Source: Paracoccaceae bacterium (GTDB lineage: Bacteria > Pseudomonadota > Alphaproteobacteria > Rhodobacterales > Rhodobacteraceae). Taken from it: a stretch of DNA of 64,000 bases. The DNA lies in NCBI GenBank assembly GCA_020622085.1, contig JAHRYM010000001.1, positions 1,640,147 to 1,704,146 of the forward strand. The letters are read 5' to 3'. The translations under genes and the position numbers were made by a program. The notes beneath the pieces were generated by a model that searched no databases, was not told the origin of the DNA, and worked only from the letters and a program-made list of their open reading frames with translations. Positions 44,280-53,789 of the stretch are shown here, in pieces; the first letter of the stretch is position 1; each line of letters starts with the position of its first letter.

Positions 44280-45157
44280 GGCGCGATGCTTTCGGCGGCC
44301 AGCACGGCACGGATGCCGCTGTCGATATCATGGCGGGGGGTAAACCCGACCTCGTCGCGCAGGCGGGTGATATCGGCCTCAAGGCAGGCGGGGTCATTCG
44401 CGGGCCGGGGCCGCGCCCCCAGACGGATCAGTTCAGACCTGCCCATCTGCCGCGCCAGGGTCAGGATCATGTCCTTGACCGGAACGGCAACGCCCGAGGC
44501 GATATTGACCGCCCCTGTCACCGGGCCGTCCAGAAGGGCCGCAAGCGCCACGCCCAGATCATCGACATGCAGGAAATCCCGCCGCTGTTCACCATCCGTG
44601 CAGGCGACCGGCCGACCGGCGGACAGGCCGCGGATCAGGTCGCCGAACAGCCGCCCCTGCGGCTCGTGCGGGCCATAGGTGAAGAAGGGCCGCGCCCAGG
44701 CCAGGCTGAGGTTCAGCGCCGGTGCCGCCGCCAGCGCAAGCTGCCCAAGCCGCGCCTTGGCCGCCCCGTAAAGCGTCGCGGGGTTCAGGGGCGCGGTTTC
44801 GGGCAGAACCGGATGTGACCAGTCGTATTCCGCGCAGCTTCCGACCAGCACCGCACGCTTTCCGCCCGCATCGGCAAAGGCGCGCAGCAGCACCAGCGTG
44901 GCGACGACCCAGTCGAGGTTGGCGGGCGTCGTCCAGCGATCCGGGCCATTGGCCCAGGCCAGATGCAAAAGCGTATCTGCCCGCGTTTCGGCCACTGCGC
45001 GCCGACAGGCTGTCGGGTCCAGCAGGTCAAGGGCGAGTCCCCCGCCGCCGCCCGAACGCGACGTCGGGACAACATCATATCCTCGCGCCTGAAGCGGCGC
45101 GATGGAATGCCGGCCGATCAGCCCCGTCGCCCCGGTCAACAGCAGCCGGCGGGTCAT
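44270..45157 (-). CDS. NAD-dependent epimerase/reductase (extended SDR)
   Basis: The 295-residue protein is an extended short-chain dehydrogenase: Rossmann motif LLLTGATGLIGRH at the N-terminus, LLHLAWANGPDRW, the catalytic Ser region VLVGSCAEYDWS and the YxxxK pair as YGAAK near residue 130. Tyr-Gly-Pro and the DFLHVDDLGVAL segment follow, as in nucleotide-sugar reductases and epimerases. In this operon the likely task is reducing the 4-keto group of the CDP-6-deoxy-4-ketohexose after C-methylation, an inference from gene order. ATG 45155-45157 overlaps the methyltransferase stop (ATGA). Confidence 0.88.
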   Translation of the reverse strand: MTRRLLLTGATGLIGRHSIAPLQARGYDVVPTSRSGGGGGLALDLLDPTACRRAVAETRADTLLHLAWANGPDRWTTPANLDWVVATLVLLRAFADAGGKRAVLVGSCAEYDWSHPVLPETAPLNPATLYGAAKARLGQLALAAAPALNLSLAWARPFFTYGPHEPQGRLFGDLIRGLSAGRPVACTDGEQRRDFLHVDDLGVALAALLDGPVTGAVNIASGVAVPVKDMILTLARQMGRSELIRLGARPRPANDPACLEADITRLRDEVGFTPRHDIDSGIRAVLAAESIAPCG

Positions 45158-46392
45158 GGCCAGACGCGGATCTCTGGCACGGCGGTGACGAAGCGCGTGC
45201 CGGACTCAGACAAATCGTCCATCTGTTCAGCCACTTCCGCCGCGATGTTCCATGGCAGGATCAGCAGGTAATCCGGCCGGTTTCGCCGCAACGCATCGAC
45301 ATCATGCACCGGGATATGGCTGCCGGGCAGCAGCGTATCCTGCTTGACCGGATTGCGGTCGACGCAAAAGCCGATCAGGTCCGTTCCAATGCCGCAGTAG
45401 TTCAGAAGCGTGTTTCCCTTGGCCGCCGCGCCATAGGCCGCGACCGATTTTCCGTCCGACTTCGCCTGGCGCAGGAAGATCAGAAGACCATCGCGAAGGG
45501 CCTCGCAGCGCGCGGTGAAACCCTGATACCCCTCGGCCCGATCCAGCATCGCCGCCGCCTCATCCGCGCGCACCTTGGCCACGCCGGGGCGTTCCACCCT
45601 CGATGCCGCCGACAGACAGGCATGGACGCGCAGCGATCCGCCGTGGGTCGGGAGTTCTTCCACATTGAAGACGCGCAGGCCCGCCGTGGCAAAGATCTTT
45701 TCGACCGCCAAGAGCGACAGGTAGGAATAATGTTCGTGATAGATCGTGTCGAACTGAACCTGACGGATCAGGTTCAAGAGATGCGGGAACTCGACCGTAT
45801 AGACCGCATCCCCTGTCAGCAGCACGGCCACACCGCGAACAAAGTCATTGATATCCGGGACATGCGCAAGAACATTCGCAGAACAGATGAGGTCTGGCCG
45901 CCTGCCATCGGCGCGCAGCCGCCGGGCAAGGCTTTCGCTAAAGAACTCGACCAGCGTCGGCACGCCCTTCTTCTCGGCCTCGGCCGCCGTATTGCCCGAG
46001 GGCTCGATCCCCAGCACCGGAATGCCACCTTGCGCGAAGTATTGCAGCAGATAACCGTCGTTCGAGGCGATCTCGATCACCAGATCGTCGGGTCCAAGCG
46101 CCAGATCACGCGTCATCTTCGAGGCAAAGGCGCGGCAATGCGCAAGCCAGCTGTCCGAGAAGGACGAGAAGTAGGCGTAGTTCGAATTGAAGATCTCCGC
46201 CTCGGGGACCACATCATCAACCTGCACCAGCCAACAAGCCTGGCAGACGCGCGCATGCAGCGGATAGACTGGATCGGGACGGTCGGCCCGGGCAGGCGGC
46301 ACATAGGAATTGGCCAGTGGCGACAGGCCCAGATCAACGAGCGTCAAGGTCAGGGCCGCGCCGCAACTGCGGCAGGTCGGGCTTTGGGTCAC
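45154..46392 (-). CDS. sugar C-methyltransferase (TylCIII/NovU type)
   Basis: The 412-residue protein has the three-part layout of nucleotide-sugar C-methyltransferases: an N-terminal zinc-binding region with two CxxC pairs (CRSCG near residues 7-10; CQACW near 50-53), a SAM-binding Rossmann domain (VIEIASNDGYLLQYF and GIEPSGNTAAEAEKKGVPT), and a C-terminal domain with VAAYGAAAKGNTLLNYCGIG. Relatives add a methyl to C3 of a 4-keto sugar nucleotide, giving branched sugars. The start is GTG 46390-46392, overlapping the rfbG stop (GTGA). HEHYSYLSL and the ELPTHGGSLRVHA segments contain the expected active-site His residues. Confidence 0.9.
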   Translation of the reverse strand: MTQSPTCRSCGAALTLTLVDLGLSPLANSYVPPARADRPDPVYPLHARVCQACWLVQVDDVVPEAEIFNSNYAYFSSFSDSWLAHCRAFASKMTRDLALGPDDLVIEIASNDGYLLQYFAQGGIPVLGIEPSGNTAAEAEKKGVPTLVEFFSESLARRLRADGRRPDLICSANVLAHVPDINDFVRGVAVLLTGDAVYTVEFPHLLNLIRQVQFDTIYHEHYSYLSLLAVEKIFATAGLRVFNVEELPTHGGSLRVHACLSAASRVERPGVAKVRADEAAAMLDRAEGYQGFTARCEALRDGLLIFLRQAKSDGKSVAAYGAAAKGNTLLNYCGIGTDLIGFCVDRNPVKQDTLLPGSHIPVHDVDALRRNRPDYLLILPWNIAAEVAEQMDDLSESGTRFVTAVPEIRVWP

Positions 46393-47468
46393 GATCGGTC
46401 CTTCATCAACATCTGGTCGTAAGTGCTTGTCTGTTCGTCACAAAGGTCGCGCGCGGGCCGACCCAGATGCCAGCCCGCATACCATTCCGCAGTCAGTCGG
46501 ATGCAGTCCTCAAAACCCGTCACCGGCACCCAGCCAAGACCCAGCCGCGCCTTGGTGCAGTCAAGCCTTAGCATTTTCGCCTCGTGCAGGCCTGCCGCCG
46601 CCGGGTCTATTGCGATGCGCCCCCGGCCAAGCGCGGACACGACCGCCTGCGCCACGTCAATCACGGCACGCTCGTCCCGCCGGTCGGGGCCGAAGTTCCA
46701 GCCGCCCGTCGCGGTATCGTCGCCGGCGGCCAGCCGTTCGGCCAGCATCAGATAGCCGCGCAGGGGTTCCAGCACATGCTGCCAGGGCCGGACCGAACCC
46801 GGCGCGCGCAGCGCCACCATGCCCTCAGCCCCAAGGCAGCCGCGCACGATGTCGGGAACCAGCCGATCCTCGGACCAGTCGCCGCCGCCGATGACATTGC
46901 CCGCCCGCCCCATCGCCACCCGCGCCGGATGGCCGCCATGCGGGGCGAAATAACTTGCGGCCATCGCGGCAGCGGCGATCTCGGTGGCGCCTTTGGACGC
47001 CGAGTAGGGATCGCGCCCGCCCATCGGATCGGTTTCGCGGAAACCCCAGATCTGTTCGCGGTTGTCGTAGCACTTGTCCGACGTGACGATCACGATGGCG
47101 CGCAGGTCCGGGCAGGCCCGCGCCGCATCCATCAGATTCACCGTGCCGGTGACATTGGTGGCGAAAGTCTCGACCGGGGTGCGGTAGGACCGCCGCACCA
47201 GCGCCTGCGCCGCGAGATGCAGGATCACATCGGGCCGCGTGTCAGAGATGGTGCGGTCCAGCGCGGCACGGTCATTCAGATCGGCGATCACAGAGCGGAC
47301 ACCCGGAAGGTCGAGCAGCGACCAGAGGTTGGGATCAGTCTCGGGCGCCAGCGCATAGCCCGTCACTTCGGCGCCCATCCGGTGAAGCCAGGCGGCAAGC
47401 CAGGCGCCCTTGAAGCCGGTGTGCCCGGTCAAAAGCACGCGGCGACCCTTCCAGAAGCCAGGGCTCAC
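46389..47468 (-). CDS. rfbG: CDP-glucose 4,6-dehydratase
   Basis: This NAD-dependent enzyme converts CDP-glucose into CDP-4-keto-6-deoxyglucose, the common precursor of CDP-deoxysugars. The 359-residue protein shows RVLLTGHTGFKGAWLAAWLH (NAD loop), VILHLAAQALVRRSY, VIVTSDKCYDNREQIWGFRE and the YxxxK in DPYSASKGATEIA, and RAGNVIGGGDWSEDRLVPDI. I use GTG 47466-47468, which overlaps the rfbF stop as GTGA and has AAGG seven bases before it, rather than the open-frame GTG 15 bases further upstream. Confidence 0.95.
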   Translation of the reverse strand: MSPGFWKGRRVLLTGHTGFKGAWLAAWLHRMGAEVTGYALAPETDPNLWSLLDLPGVRSVIADLNDRAALDRTISDTRPDVILHLAAQALVRRSYRTPVETFATNVTGTVNLMDAARACPDLRAIVIVTSDKCYDNREQIWGFRETDPMGGRDPYSASKGATEIAAAAMAASYFAPHGGHPARVAMGRAGNVIGGGDWSEDRLVPDIVRGCLGAEGMVALRAPGSVRPWQHVLEPLRGYLMLAERLAAGDDTATGGWNFGPDRRDERAVIDVAQAVVSALGRGRIAIDPAAAGLHEAKMLRLDCTKARLGLGWVPVTGFEDCIRLTAEWYAGWHLGRPARDLCDEQTSTYDQMLMKDRS

Positions 47469-48238
47469 GGCCAGACCTTCCACGGTGCCTTGCCGCTGGC
47501 CCAGTGTTCTTCCAACTCCTGCCGTTCGCGCACGGTGTCCATCGGCTGCCAGAAGCCCTTGTGTTCCCAGGCGGAAAGCTGGCCATCGGCCGCCAGGCTG
47601 CGCAGCGGCGCCTGTTCCCAGATGGTGTCGTCGCCGTCCAGATAACGGCCGACCTTCGGCGAAAGCACGAAGAAGCCGCCGTTGATCAACCCGCCGTCGC
47701 CCACCGGCTTTTCCGAGAAATCGGCCACTGCCGAGCCTTCCAGCCGCAACTGCCCGAAACGGCGCGGTGGCGGCACGGCGGTGACGGTGGCAAGCTTGCC
47801 ATGCGCCTTGTGGAAGGCGATGGACCCGGCGATGTCGATATCGCCCACACCGTCGCCATAGGTCAGGCAGAAGGCATCGTCATCCGTCAGGAGCGGCATG
47901 ACGCGCGCGAGCCGCCCGCCCGTCATCGAGTTCTGGCCAGTGTCGATCAGCGTCACCCGCCAGGGTTCCGAGGTGTTGCGGATCACCTCCATGCTGCCCT
48001 TCGACAGGTCAACCGTGATGTCGGACATGTGCATGAAATAATTGGCGAAATATTCCTTGATGACATAGCCGCGATAGCCAAGGCAGATCACGAAATCATT
48101 GATGCCATGCGCGCCGTAGATCTTCATGATGTGCCAAAGGATCGGTCGGCCGCCGATTTCGACCATGGGCTTGGGGATGCGGACGGTTTCTTCCGCCAGC
48201 CGCGTCCCGAGGCCCCCCGCCAGAATGACGCACTTCAT
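47465..48238 (-). CDS. rfbF: glucose-1-phosphate cytidylyltransferase
   Basis: RfbF makes CDP-glucose from CTP and glucose 1-phosphate. The 257-residue protein starts KCVILAGGLGTRLAEETVRI and continues with KPMVEIGGRPILWHIMKIYG, the cytidylyltransferase nucleotide-binding region. It includes TLIDTGQNSMTGGRLARV, TYGDGVGDIDI and GGFFVLSPKVGRYLDGD, all typical of the enzyme. I chose ATG 48236-48238, because GAGAGG lies 8 bases ahead; a GTG nine bases upstream would collide with it. It is the first gene of the five-gene coupled operon rfbF-rfbG-methyltransferase-reductase-gtrA; no rfbH (E1 dehydratase for 3-deoxy sugars) is present. Confidence 0.96.
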   Translation of the reverse strand: MKCVILAGGLGTRLAEETVRIPKPMVEIGGRPILWHIMKIYGAHGINDFVICLGYRGYVIKEYFANYFMHMSDITVDLSKGSMEVIRNTSEPWRVTLIDTGQNSMTGGRLARVMPLLTDDDAFCLTYGDGVGDIDIAGSIAFHKAHGKLATVTAVPPPRRFGQLRLEGSAVADFSEKPVGDGGLINGGFFVLSPKVGRYLDGDDTIWEQAPLRSLAADGQLSAWEHKGFWQPMDTVRERQELEEHWASGKAPWKVWP

Positions 48239-48482
48239 CACGGCCACCTCTCAAACACCACCCACCGGGAAGGGGCCCATGCCGCCCGGCCCCCCGGCAG
48301 AAAATGACACCGGCCATCCCGCAGCCGGCATGGAATAACTCCGACCAAATTCTGGACGATTTTGCGACAGCACCCAAGAGAAAACCGGGTTCGTCGGGAT
48401 TTTGCACCGACAGTTCCGCGATACGGCGCCGATTGTCGCGCGAACCGCGACAAGACGGCCGGCCCTCGTCCCGGGCCCCCTC

Positions 48483-49328
48483 TCAGGCCGAACGCAACGC
48501 CCGCGCCTCCTGACGCCGCGCTATCCGTGCCCGGATCGCATCGACGCTGACCACGGGGGTCGCTGCGAAAAGCTGCCGGGTATAGGCGTGCTGCGGATCG
48601 GCAAACAGTGCCTCGCGCGGACCCTGTTCGACGGCCTCGCCCTTTGACAGCACCATCACCTGATCCGCAATGTGGCGGACGACCGAAAGATCGTGGCTGA
48701 TGAAGACATAGGTCAGGTTGAACTCGTCCTGAATGTCGCCCAGCAGGTTCAGAACCTGCGCCTGCACGGAAAGGTCCAGCGCCGAGACCGGTTCATCCAG
48801 CACCAGAAGTGCGGGGTTCAGCATCAAGGCCCGCGCGATGGCGATGCGCTGGCGCTGCCCGCCCGAGAACATGTGCGGATAGCGGTTGAAATGTTCGGGC
48901 GCGAGCCCGACCTTCTGCAACATCGCCTCGGCCCGGTCGCGCCGCGCCGCCGAGGAAAGCCGCGTGTTCAGCAGCAAGGGCTCCATCAGCACGTCGCCGA
49001 CCTTCTGGCGCGGATTGAGGCTGCCATAGGGGTTCTGGAACACCATCTGCACCTTCGAGCGCAGCTCATGCGTGACGCGCTGGCGGGAAATGTCGATCTC
49101 CTGCCCCTCGATCTTCAGGGTGCCGCCCGACTGCGGGTCGATCAGCGCGATGATCCGCGCCAGCGTCGACTTGCCGGAACCGGATTCGCCGACGATGGCC
49201 AGCGTCTGCCCGCGCTCGACCCTGAAATCCACGCCCTTGACGGCCCGCACGGTCCGCGACCCGCCAAGAAACCCTTCCCGGACGTGGTAATCCTGGGTGA
49301 TGCCCCGGCCTTCCAGAACAATGGTCAT
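48483..49328 (-). CDS. oligopeptide/dipeptide ABC transporter ATPase (DppF-like)
   Basis: The 281-residue cytosolic ATPase powers the importer encoded upstream. Walker A is [11 protein letters not shown] near residues 50-60, the Q-loop lies in [18 protein letters not shown], the signature is [15 protein letters not shown] near 155, and Walker B is [16 protein letters not shown]. The NPRQ-type extension and C-terminal region after [13 protein letters not shown] mark it as the DppF/OppF subfamily. ATG 49326-49328 overlaps the stop of the DppD-like gene (ATGA). It is the last gene of a five-gene minus-strand transporter operon. Confidence 0.94.
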   Translation of the reverse strand: MTIVLEGRGITQDYHVREGFLGGSRTVRAVKGVDFRVERGQTLAIVGESGSGKSTLARIIALIDPQSGGTLKIEGQEIDISRQRVTHELRSKVQMVFQNPYGSLNPRQKVGDVLMEPLLLNTRLSSAARRDRAEAMLQKVGLAPEHFNRYPHMFSGGQRQRIAIARALMLNPALLVLDEPVSALDLSVQAQVLNLLGDIQDEFNLTYVFISHDLSVVRHIADQVMVLSKGEAVEQGPREALFADPQHAYTRQLFAATPVVSVDAIRARIARRQEARALRSA

Positions 49329-50164
49329 CGCGCGGCCTCCGCTGCCATGAAATCGGACACGGTCGGCAGCCGCCCGCCGGTGGCATTTTCCGGCAGGGCC
49401 GAAAGCAGCGCGCGGGTATAGGGATGTTGTGGCGCGTCAAACAGGCTCAGCACATCGGCTTCTTCCATCTTGCGGCCCTTGTATTGCACCACGACCCTAT
49501 CGGCGGTTTCGGCCACCACGCCCATGTCATGCGTGATCAGGATCAGCGCCATGCCGTAACGGTCCTGAAGCTCCATCAGCAGGTCGAGGATCTGCTTCTG
49601 GATCGTCACATCCAGCGCGGTCGTCGGTTCATCGGCGATCAAGAGCCGCGGGTTCGAGGCGATGGCAATGGCGATCATCACCCGCTGGCACTGCCCGCCC
49701 GACATCTGGTGCGGATAGGATTTCAGCCGTCGCTCGGGTTCGGGGATGCCGACCGCCTGGAACAGTTCCAGCGCCCGGGCGCGGGCGGCGCGGCGGTCCA
49801 GCCCGAGGTTGATGCGCAGCACTTCCTCGATCTGGAAGCCCGCCGTGAACGACGGATTGAGCGAGGCCACGGGTTCCTGGAAGATCATCGTGATCTCGCG
49901 CCCGATGATGCGGCGCCGCTCGGCGGGCGAGAGGTGCAGAAGATCCTGCCCGTCGTAGCGCATTTCATCGGCGGTGATGGTGGCGGTGTCGGGCAGAAGC
50001 CCCATGACCGCCAGCATCGACACCGACTTGCCCGACCCGGATTCGCCGACGATGGCCAGCACCTCGCCCTTGTCGACGCTGATATCGACGCCATCGACGG
50101 CGGTGAAGGAACCGGTTGAGGTGGCGAAGCGCACCGTGAGGTTCTTGATGGTCAGAAGCGCCAT
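49325..50164 (-). CDS. oligopeptide/dipeptide ABC transporter ATPase (DppD-like)
   Basis: The 279-residue ATPase is the partner of the DppF-like subunit. Walker A is [11 protein letters not shown] near residues 38-48, the Q-loop [20 protein letters not shown], the signature appears as [16 protein letters not shown] (Cys within the usual SGGQRQ), and Walker B is [16 protein letters not shown]. The C-terminal oligopeptide-transporter extension after [16 protein letters not shown] is present. It sits two bases after the permease gene stop and overlaps the next ATPase gene by four bases. Confidence 0.94.
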   Translation of the reverse strand: MALLTIKNLTVRFATSTGSFTAVDGVDISVDKGEVLAIVGESGSGKSVSMLAVMGLLPDTATITADEMRYDGQDLLHLSPAERRRIIGREITMIFQEPVASLNPSFTAGFQIEEVLRINLGLDRRAARARALELFQAVGIPEPERRLKSYPHQMSGGQCQRVMIAIAIASNPRLLIADEPTTALDVTIQKQILDLLMELQDRYGMALILITHDMGVVAETADRVVVQYKGRKMEEADVLSLFDAPQHPYTRALLSALPENATGGRLPTVSDFMAAEAAR

Positions 50165-50165
50165 G

Positions 50166-51083
50166 TCAGCTCCGCTTCAGTTTGGGGTCGAGCGCGTCGC
50201 GCAGCCCGTCGCCCATGAGGTTGATCGCCAGCACCGAGACAAGGATTGCAAGGCCGGGGAAGGTCACGACCCACCAGGCGCGCAGGATGAATTCCCGCGC
50301 CTCGGCCAGCATGGTGCCCCATTCCGATGCCGGGGGTTGCGCGCCCATGCCCAGGAAACCCAGCGCGGCGCTGTCAAGAACGGCCGAGGAAAACGACAGC
50401 GTCGCCTGCACGATCAGGGGCGCAAGACAGTTGGGCAGGATGGTTCGGAACATCAGCCGCAAGGGGCCCGCGCCTGCCATCCGCGCGGCGGTGACGTATT
50501 CGCGGGCCTTTTCGCCCATGACGGCGGCACGGGTCAGGCGGGCGAAATGCGGCTGGTAGACGATGGCGATGGCGATCATCGCATTGGTGAGCCCCGGCCC
50601 GAGCACCGCGACCAGCACCAGCGCCAGCAGCAGTGACGGGAAGGCCAGCACCACGTCCATCACCCGCATGATCACCGCATCGACCCAGCCGCCGAAGAAC
50701 CCGGCCAGAAGCCCGATGACGATTCCGCCGATCAGCGCGATGGCGACGACGACCACACCGATGAACAGCGAATATTGCGCGCCATAGATCAGCCGGGACA
50801 GCATGTCGCGCCCCACGGCATCGGTGCCAAGGATGAAGCCGGACCGGCCGCCCTCTTGCCAGACGGGGGGCGCAAGCAGCGCGTCGCGGAACTGTTGCGT
50901 GGGATCATGCGGCGCCAGAAGCGGCGCGAAGACCGCCGCCAGCACCATCAGCATGAAGACAAACAGGCCGATGACGGCGCCGCGGTTCTGGCGGAAGTGG
51001 AACCAGAAATCGGCCAGCATCCGGCGGCGGATCGCGGCGTCGCTCAGCCGGACGACAGCCTCGGGGGCGGGTGCAACGGTCAT
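50166..51083 (-). CDS. ABC transporter permease (DppC-like)
   Basis: The 305-residue permease has an N-terminal anchor region with OppC-type cytosolic start (residues 20-35: [20 protein letters not shown]), a periplasmic loop with [40 protein letters not shown], and the binding-protein-dependent transport EAA loop around [20 protein letters not shown]. Five to six helices follow. It forms the heteromeric pore with the DppB-like permease. Its ATG (51081-51083) overlaps the upstream permease stop by four bases. Confidence 0.94.
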   Translation of the reverse strand: MTVAPAPEAVVRLSDAAIRRRMLADFWFHFRQNRGAVIGLFVFMLMVLAAVFAPLLAPHDPTQQFRDALLAPPVWQEGGRSGFILGTDAVGRDMLSRLIYGAQYSLFIGVVVVAIALIGGIVIGLLAGFFGGWVDAVIMRVMDVVLAFPSLLLALVLVAVLGPGLTNAMIAIAIVYQPHFARLTRAAVMGEKAREYVTAARMAGAGPLRLMFRTILPNCLAPLIVQATLSFSSAVLDSAALGFLGMGAQPPASEWGTMLAEAREFILRAWWVVTFPGLAILVSVLAINLMGDGLRDALDPKLKRS

Positions 51084-52087
51084 TTATGTCGGATCCTCGG
51101 ATTGATGAGGCCATAGGTCAGGTCAACCAGCAGGTTGACCACCATCACCAGCGCGGCGATCAGCAGAAGGCCGCTCTGCACCACCGGATAGTCGCGGCGC
51201 GAGATGGAATCGATCATCCATTTGCCGATGCCGGGCCAGGAAAAGATCGTCTCGGTCAGGATTGCGCCCGCCATCAGGACGCCGATCTGAAGACCGATGG
51301 TGGTGATGACCGGGATCATGGCGTTCCTGAGCGCATGGACACCGACGACGCGGGCCGTCGGCATTCCCTTGGCCCTGGCGGTGCGGACGTAATCCTCGCC
51401 CATCACCTCAAGCATGGCGGAGCGGGTCTGGCGCGCGATGACGGCGAGCGGGATCGTGGCCAGCACCACCGAGGGCAGGATCAGGTGAGACAGCGCCGAG
51501 ACGAAGGCACCCTTCTGCCCCGACAGAAGGCTGTCGATCAGCATGAAGCCCGTCACCGGCGGGAAGAAATACAGAAGCGAGATGCGCCCCGATACAGGCG
51601 TCCATTGCAGGATGCCGGAAAAGAAGATGATGAGCAGCAGCCCCCACCAGAAGATCGGCATCGAAAACCCGATCAAGGCCCCGGTCATGGAAATCTGATC
51701 GAACCAAGACCCGCGCTTGATCGCCGCCAGCACGCCGACCGGAACGCCGATCAGCGTGGCGATCAGGATAGCCATCAGCCCCAGTTCCACCGTCGCCGGG
51801 AACAGGGCCAGAAATTCGGTCAGCACCGGCTTTTTCGTCACCAGCGAATTGCCCAGGTCGCCATGCATGAGCCGCCCGAGGAAATCGAGGTATTGCGCCC
51901 AGATCGGCTTGTCAAAACCCAGTTGCGCCGAAAGCTCGGCATGGCGTTCGGGCGTGATGCCGCGTTCGCCGGCCATCAACAGCACCGGATCGCCCGGCAG
52001 GACGCGCACGAAGCCAAAGGCGATGATGGTGATGCCAAGGAAGGTCGGCACCAGATAAAGGATCTTGCCGATGAGGAACCTGAACAT
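51080..52087 (-). CDS. ABC transporter permease (DppB-like)
   Basis: The 335-residue integral membrane protein opens MFRFLIGKILYLVPTFLGIT and has the OppB/DppB layout: first helix, periplasmic segment GFDKPIWAQYLDFLGRLMHG and DLGNSLVTKKPV, then five helices with the EAA loop near MLEVMGEDYVRTARAKGMPT. It follows the binding-protein gene after a 63-base gap that contains two hairpins, then continues into the DppC-like gene with an ATGA overlap. Substrate is set by the binding protein. Confidence 0.95.
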   Translation of the reverse strand: MFRFLIGKILYLVPTFLGITIIAFGFVRVLPGDPVLLMAGERGITPERHAELSAQLGFDKPIWAQYLDFLGRLMHGDLGNSLVTKKPVLTEFLALFPATVELGLMAILIATLIGVPVGVLAAIKRGSWFDQISMTGALIGFSMPIFWWGLLLIIFFSGILQWTPVSGRISLLYFFPPVTGFMLIDSLLSGQKGAFVSALSHLILPSVVLATIPLAVIARQTRSAMLEVMGEDYVRTARAKGMPTARVVGVHALRNAMIPVITTIGLQIGVLMAGAILTETIFSWPGIGKWMIDSISRRDYPVVQSGLLLIAALVMVVNLLVDLTYGLINPRIRHK

Positions 52088-52103
52088 GCGATGAATCCTT
52101 GCT

Positions 52104-52131
52104 GGACGTGCGGGAATGACCCCGCACGTCC
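52104..52131 (-). terminator. intercistronic hairpin between binding-protein and permease genes
   Basis: GGACGTGCGGG and CCCGCACGTCC are perfect 11-bp complements with a 6-base loop. A second smaller hairpin (GTCCG/CGGAC, 52136-52149) lies beside it. No T-run follows, so partial termination or 3'-end protection that raises binding-protein mRNA over permease mRNA is more likely than full termination. Confidence 0.6.
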
Positions 52132-52150
52132 GATTGTCCGAAACCGGACC

Positions 52151-53755
52151 TTATTCGGCGATATCGACGGTATCGAAGGTGAAGTCGCCCAGCGGGCTCT
52201 GGACAAAACCCGAGACCTTGTTCGACATCGGCACATACTGCGTCGAATGGTCAAGCGTCGCCCAGGGTGCCTGATCCTTGAAGATCACCTGCGCCTGTTC
52301 GTAAAGCTTGGTCCGTTCGGCCACGTCGCTGGCCTGCTTGGCCTTCGACAGCAGGTCCGAGAACTCCTGGTTGCACCAGAAGGCCCGGTTCGCCCCGCCC
52401 TCGCCCGCGGCGGCGCAGGACAGCAGCACGCCCATGAAGTTGTCGGGGTCGCCGTTGTCGCCGGTCCAGCCCAGGATCACCGCGCCGTCGCGGCCCGGTT
52501 CCATCGACTTCTTGAGGTATTCGCCCCATTCGTAGCTGACGATCTCGACCTTGACGCCGACCTTGGCGAAGTCTTCCTGGATCAGCTCCGCCGTGCGGCG
52601 GGCGTTGGGCATGTAGGGACGCTGCACCGGCATCGCCCAGACCTTCATCGACAGATCCTTGACGCCCGCTTCCTCAAGCAGCTTCTTCGCGGCTTCCGGA
52701 TCATAGGGATCGTCCTGGATCGCGTCGTTGTAGGACCACATGGTCGGCGGGATCGGGTTCTTGGCCACCTGCCCCGCGCCCTGGAACACGGCGTCGATGA
52801 TCGCCTGCTTGTTCATCGCCATGTTCAGCGCCTTGCGAACGCGCACGTCGTCGAAAGGCTTCTGGGTGGTGTTGTAGGCCAGGTAGCCCACGTTCAGGCC
52901 CGCCTGCTCCTCCACCTTGAGGTTCGGATCGGCCTTGATCGCCGCCACATCGGCCGGCGCCGGGAACGGCATCAGCTGGCATTCGTTGGCCTTGAGCTTT
53001 TGCAGCCGCACCGCCGCGTCGGGCGTGATCGCAAACACCAGATCGTCGATCTTCGGGGCCTCGCCCCAGTAGTCGGCGTTCTTCTGGAAGCGGATCACCG
53101 CATCCTTCTGATAGGCCACGAACTTGAACGGCCCGGTGCCGATCGGCAGGTTGTTGAAGTCTTCCCTGGTGCCCGCCTTGTCCAGCGCATCGGCATATTC
53201 CTTCGACACGATCGAGGCGAAGGGCATGGCGATGTCGGCCAGGAACGGCGCTTCGGGACGGGTCAGCACGAACTTGACCGTGTTGTCGTCGACCTTGACG
53301 ATTTCCTTGATCAGCGAGGGCATTTCCATCGAGGTGTAATATTCGTAGGTGACGCCCGCGATGTATTCGTGCCAGGGGTTGTCCTTGTTGCCCTGCCGAT
53401 CGTAGCTGAAGATCACGTCATCGGCGTTGAAATCGCGGGTGGGCGTGAACTTCTCGTTCGACTGCCATTTCACGCCCTTGCGCAGCTTGAAGGTGTATTC
53501 CAGCCCGTCGGCAGAGACTTCCCAGCTTTCGGCAAGGCCCGGCTCGATCTCGGTCGTGCCCTTCTTGAACTCGACCAGCCGGTTGTAGACCGGATGCGCC
53601 GAGGCGTCGAAGGTCGTGCCGGCGGTATAGGGCGCCGGATCGAAACCCTCGGGCGAGGCTTCCGAGCAGTAGACGAAGGTCTTGGCCATGGCCGGCACCG
53701 CCGCCCCCAGCGCAAGCGCCGAGGCAGCAATGAGGCTGCGCGTCAGAATTTTCAT
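52151..53755 (-). CDS. peptide ABC transporter substrate-binding protein (DppA-like)
   Basis: The 534-residue periplasmic protein has a signal peptide (MKILTRSLIAASALALGAAV, cleavage after AMA) and the family 5 solute-binding fold: TFVYCSEASPEGFDPAPYTA, the conserved YTFKLRKGVKWQ block and FNADDVIFSYDRQ, then IGTGPFKFV and VRKALNMAMNKQAIIDAVF. The N-terminal CSEASPEGFDP is the DppA-type pattern (dipeptides or heme/ALA in DppA). ATG 53753-53755 has AAAGGA upstream. An M24 peptidase gene precedes it in the same direction. Confidence 0.95.
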   Translation of the reverse strand: MKILTRSLIAASALALGAAVPAMAKTFVYCSEASPEGFDPAPYTAGTTFDASAHPVYNRLVEFKKGTTEIEPGLAESWEVSADGLEYTFKLRKGVKWQSNEKFTPTRDFNADDVIFSYDRQGNKDNPWHEYIAGVTYEYYTSMEMPSLIKEIVKVDDNTVKFVLTRPEAPFLADIAMPFASIVSKEYADALDKAGTREDFNNLPIGTGPFKFVAYQKDAVIRFQKNADYWGEAPKIDDLVFAITPDAAVRLQKLKANECQLMPFPAPADVAAIKADPNLKVEEQAGLNVGYLAYNTTQKPFDDVRVRKALNMAMNKQAIIDAVFQGAGQVAKNPIPPTMWSYNDAIQDDPYDPEAAKKLLEEAGVKDLSMKVWAMPVQRPYMPNARRTAELIQEDFAKVGVKVEIVSYEWGEYLKKSMEPGRDGAVILGWTGDNGDPDNFMGVLLSCAAAGEGGANRAFWCNQEFSDLLSKAKQASDVAERTKLYEQAQVIFKDQAPWATLDHSTQYVPMSNKVSGFVQSPLGDFTFDTVDIAE

Positions 53756-53789
53756 ATCGTCTGTCCTTTCACTCACTGTTGATCGTGGT

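Noticed and set aside
44270-48238. CDP-3,6-dideoxyhexose (abequose/paratose type) pathway
   Set aside because: rfbF and rfbG are present but no rfbH-type dehydratase or its reductase partner is seen, and a C-methyltransferase occupies its place.
51071-53782. 903-codon open frame on the plus strand opposite the dppA- and dppB-like genes
   Set aside because: It spans two real minus-strand genes and their intergenic hairpins, and its Arg/His/Gln-rich composition is that of a shadow frame.
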